Positions 61,701 to 64,000 of a stretch of DNA of 64,000 nt are shown in pieces (position 1 is the first letter of the stretch; every line of letters begins with the position of its first letter). Source of the DNA: Bacteroidales bacterium UBA7009 (lineage in GTDB: Bacteria; Bacteroidota; Bacteroidia; Bacteroidales; Paludibacteraceae); contig DJXH01000037.1 in assembly GCA_002449665.1 (NCBI GenBank), forward strand, positions 60,442 through 124,441, read 5' to 3'. The notes beneath the pieces were generated by a model that was given only the letters and a program-made list of their open reading frames with translations, was not told the origin of the DNA and ran no database searches. Position numbers and translations under genes: made by a program.

Positions 61701-62669
61701 ATGATGATGAAAAACAAATTACGCAAAGGTCTTATGCTTTGCATAAGCGTTCTTCTGTGTTCAGCCGTTTGGGCTGATGAGACAGGGCTTCAGCCTAAAA
61801 AGTCGTTGCTACCGGACTACAATCAGAAAGTAGGTTTCACCTACGGCGTGGGAGCCGACTTGGTGAGCAACTACATCTGGCGCGGATTATATGTCGGCGG
61901 TATGGGTATTCAGGCAGATGCCAATGTGGGTTACGGCGGACTGTTTCTTGATATGTGGTGGAACATAGGTGCTTGCGATTGGACTTTTACCGGCAACGGA
62001 TATAACACTCCTGCCCAAGCAAGAGTAAAAGGACTGAATCCGGAAGTGGATATGACACTCGGTTTCAGCCGTTGGGGACTGACGGTAATGTTTATGCACA
62101 TGTATTATTTTGATAACTACAAAAATTTTGACGGCACCATAGGCGGTCCGAGCCGCTATTTTGATTTCAGCAACACAGCCCCCGGCGGCGGCATTACACA
62201 AGAATGGCGTATCAAATACCGCGTAAGCGATGCTCTGCCTATAAGTATATTATGGTGTACCCGCACTTTTGGTCGGGACGGATATATGATTGACGGCACA
62301 GGTAACCAAATCTCCATTGCAGATTACAATATGATGTCAGCAGCCGATCAGGCTTTATGCGGTACCAAACGTGCCTATTCCAGTTATCTCGAACTCGGAT
62401 ATGACATCTATCTGCCAAATAACCTGTGTCTTGAAGCTCGTGCCGGTCTTACTCCGTGGAAGAGTATGTACACCGGTTTTCAGGGCGACTTCGCTTTCTG
62501 TAACGTAAGCGCGAAACTGAATTGGCACAAGGACATATCCGAAAGATGTATGATGACGGCGTTTGCCAACCTGATGATTAACCCCTACGATATGGCTAAC
62601 AACTACGTTATCAACTCACCGCGCAATCCATTCCTATGGAATGTAGGTTGCGGATTCTATTTGAAATAA
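61701..62669 (+). CDS. Outer-membrane beta-barrel protein of unknown function
   Basis: 322 residues, signal peptide MMMKNKLRKGLMLCISVLLCSAVWA. The mature protein alternates aromatic and small residues in strand-length blocks (GVGADLVSNYIWRGLYVGGMGIQADANVGYGGLFLDMWWNIG) and ends in a Phe-containing strand (FLWNVGCGFYLK), typical of a 10-12 strand barrel. The SNYIWRG motif occurs in porin-like families. Substrate unknown. Single gene between its own promoter and a hairpin. Confidence 0.75.
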   Translation: MMMKNKLRKGLMLCISVLLCSAVWADETGLQPKKSLLPDYNQKVGFTYGVGADLVSNYIWRGLYVGGMGIQADANVGYGGLFLDMWWNIGACDWTFTGNGYNTPAQARVKGLNPEVDMTLGFSRWGLTVMFMHMYYFDNYKNFDGTIGGPSRYFDFSNTAPGGGITQEWRIKYRVSDALPISILWCTRTFGRDGYMIDGTGNQISIADYNMMSAADQALCGTKRAYSSYLELGYDIYLPNNLCLEARAGLTPWKSMYTGFQGDFAFCNVSAKLNWHKDISERCMMTAFANLMINPYDMANNYVINSPRNPFLWNVGCGFYLK

Positions 62670-62697
62670 TCAATGGATAATTAGAAATTAGAAATCG

Positions 62698-62735
62698 ATA
62701 GAACTCGTGCCTGCTGTTGCAGGCACGAGTTCTAT
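62698..62735. terminator. 17-bp perfect hairpin, probable terminator
   Basis: Arms 62698-62714 and 62719-62735 pair perfectly around TGTT. T-rich but no long T run follows. It separates two convergent genes. Two copies of ATTAGAA lie just before it. Confidence 0.6.
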
Positions 62736-62788
62736 TATTGAATAGGATGTACATTTTTGCCAAATTGATAGGCAACGGCACTGAAAAT

Positions 62789-63520
62789 CTATGCTTGGTC
62801 GCCGTAGTAATTGGTATTTTCCTCCGCCTCGGCATATAAGTTTTGTTTTTCCTTTGCAGACATACCTTTAGCGGCGGCGGTGTTTTTAAGGTGGCGTTGG
62901 AAGAAGGCGTGTCTTGCCGATGCTTCTGCTTGGAAAGCATCTGCCATACCGGCATTATCGTAGTCGAAGGCGCGTGCGTTCTTGATATTGAGACTGCTTG
63001 CCACTTTGAGAACGTCTTGGTTGGCACCCATAAAGGCGAAGGTCCAGCCTTTTTTCTTGAGTCGTTCCACGAGGTCGAAAATCATTTTGCCGGTGAACTC
63101 GCGAGAAGAGTTTTCTTCACCATCGGTGATGATAGTAACAACACCCACTGCATCATCGTATTTTTCTGCTTTGCGCTCGAGTGCGGAAAGGGCGAAGCCC
63201 ATAGCATCGTAGAGAGCCGTACCGCCGGCGGGACTGTATTCGTCGCCTATCTCTTTTATTTGGTCGGCAGCAACATCATCGTAGATGTAAGTCATTTTGC
63301 CGGTGCTGAAAGGTAGCAGAGTGATGTGTTGGATGAGTTCGGGGGTGTCTTTTTGCTCTTTGCGGATACCCGACAGCACTTCGTTGCAGCCGCTGCGGGC
63401 GGCTTTCTCGATGACACACATACTACCGCTCCGGTCGAGGATAATAAGATTAAAAACGTGAGAACCCGTAGGTTTCATTTCGGGAACATGATGTTCTTTT
63501 TTGTTGTTGAAGAATAACAT
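62789..63520 (-). CDS. von Willebrand factor A domain protein
   Basis: 243 residues. MIDAS metal site DRSGSMCVIE (residues ~29-33), the Thr in GGTALYDAMGFAL and the Asp in ITDGEENSSREFTG complete the metal-ion-dependent adhesion site. It resembles TerY-type and other stand-alone cytoplasmic vWA proteins. The C-terminal 60 residues are helical and Ala/Lys-rich. No secretion signal. No chaperone-type partner ATPase is visible in the window, so role unknown. Confidence 0.85.
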   Translation of the reverse strand: MLFFNNKKEHHVPEMKPTGSHVFNLIILDRSGSMCVIEKAARSGCNEVLSGIRKEQKDTPELIQHITLLPFSTGKMTYIYDDVAADQIKEIGDEYSPAGGTALYDAMGFALSALERKAEKYDDAVGVVTIITDGEENSSREFTGKMIFDLVERLKKKGWTFAFMGANQDVLKVASSLNIKNARAFDYDNAGMADAFQAEASARHAFFQRHLKNTAAAKGMSAKEKQNLYAEAEENTNYYGDQA

Positions 63521-63564
63521 AGTGGTATTTATTTAGAGGTTAGAGTTTGTTTTACATTTTTGAT

Positions 63565-64000
63565 TCAGAATTCTTTTGCTCTGCTGTCGTGTTCCTTCAT
63601 CTGGTCGTAGTTTTCAGGAACGAAAGAAAACAGTTTGCCGGGGCGATGTCCCATTGCGCGTTCAACCCCCTGCTCTTCCACCACGCCGCTGGCAAGCATT
63701 TTCTTTTGGAAATTGCGGCGGTCGAACTGCTCACCGAGGATGGCTTCATACAGGCGTTGAAGTTGCGGCATAGTAAAATGTTCGTCAAGGAGCATAAAAC
63801 CGATGGGCTTATGGTATATGTCGCGTTTGAGTGCTGCAAGTGCTTCACGGAGCATATCGCTATGGTCGAAAGCGAGAGGGGGCAGAGCATTGATGGGGAA
63901 CCAGCGCGCATCGGCAGCATCATCGCCGCCGCTGACTTGTTCTTTTTTGATAAGAGCATAGAAAGAAACCGTTAGCACTCTGCCTCGCGGGTCGCGGTCA
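63565..64000 (-). CDS. NUDIX hydrolase / NrtR-like regulator, 5' end cut by window edge
   Basis: At least 145 residues; the frame is still open at base 64000, reading DRDPRGRVLTVSFYALI, which is the usual stretch just after a NUDIX box, so the box itself lies beyond the window. A DNA-binding-like winged helix follows (FTMPQLQRLYEAILGEQFDRRNFQKKML), as in NrtR-type regulators of NAD or sugar metabolism. Ends with a basic, charged tail. Confidence 0.85.
   Translation of the reverse strand, partial: DRDPRGRVLTVSFYALIKKEQVSGGDDAADARWFPINALPPLAFDHSDMLREALAALKRDIYHKPIGFMLLDEHFTMPQLQRLYEAILGEQFDRRNFQKKMLASGVVEEQGVERAMGHRPGKLFSFVPENYDQMKEHDSRAKEF

Overview
The window looks like chromosomal DNA from an anaerobic member of the Bacteroidales (Bacteroidota). 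The grounds are promoters of the TTTG-N20-TAnnTTTG type before many genes, few Shine-Dalgarno sequences, type IX secretion genes (porU, porV), a Bacteroidota-type LptD, a TonB receptor/lipoprotein locus, and the sodium-pump methylmalonyl-CoA decarboxylase used for propionate formation. Genus cannot be fixed from sequence reading alone.

Layout. Positions 1-3012 hold the 3' end of dnaK, then a minus-strand pair (EamA transporter, pheS). From 3114 to 17664 a dense plus-strand run carries lptD, a SlyD-like isomerase, der, a degenerate FAH-fold protein, porU, porV, ispF, a small exported protein, aroK, sufE, an acyl-ACP thioesterase, cysE and a DUF2851 gene, many overlapping by 1-4 bases. dnaA lies on the minus strand at 17705-19075, next to a 450-base AT-rich gap. 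Positions 19526-23474 encode methylmalonyl-CoA epimerase and the biotin-dependent, sodium-translocating decarboxylase. An OmpA/beta-propeller protein and a helical partner follow (23590-26996).

The centrepiece is 27205-43778. It is a nearly complete operon for fermenting lysine to butyrate and acetate: kamA, kamDE with reactivation factors kamBC, kdd, kce, kal, a split atoD/atoA CoA-transferase, bcd-etfBA, and crotonase plus hbd, which link acetyl-CoA to the same butyrate branch. Two exported metallo-beta-lactamase-fold paralogs sit inside it, one with its metal site intact and one with it destroyed. No thiolase or lysine permease is present.

Positions 43857-49702 form a TonB receptor / lipoprotein / triple-OB-fold cluster. 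Positions 49859-54658 are an AT-rich, partly decayed minus-strand island: an N5-(carboxyethyl)ornithine synthase, a truncated short-chain dehydrogenase joined directly to a fragment of a sugar-transfer ATP-grasp gene, and two CapK/PaaK-like adenylate-forming enzymes, one ending in a run of nine C. Next comes an AAA_14/DUF4143 ATPase whose promoter abuts six 23-bp direct repeats, then a FemAB/GNAT-like transferase. The right end carries a nucleoside transporter, a fusion of an 11-helix sodium symporter with a catalytically complete arginine-deiminase domain, an outer-membrane barrel, a vWA protein and a partial NUDIX regulator.

The strongest candidates for something undescribed are the symporter-deiminase fusion, the 23-bp repeat array at the ATPase promoter, and the exported MBL pair inside the lysine operon.
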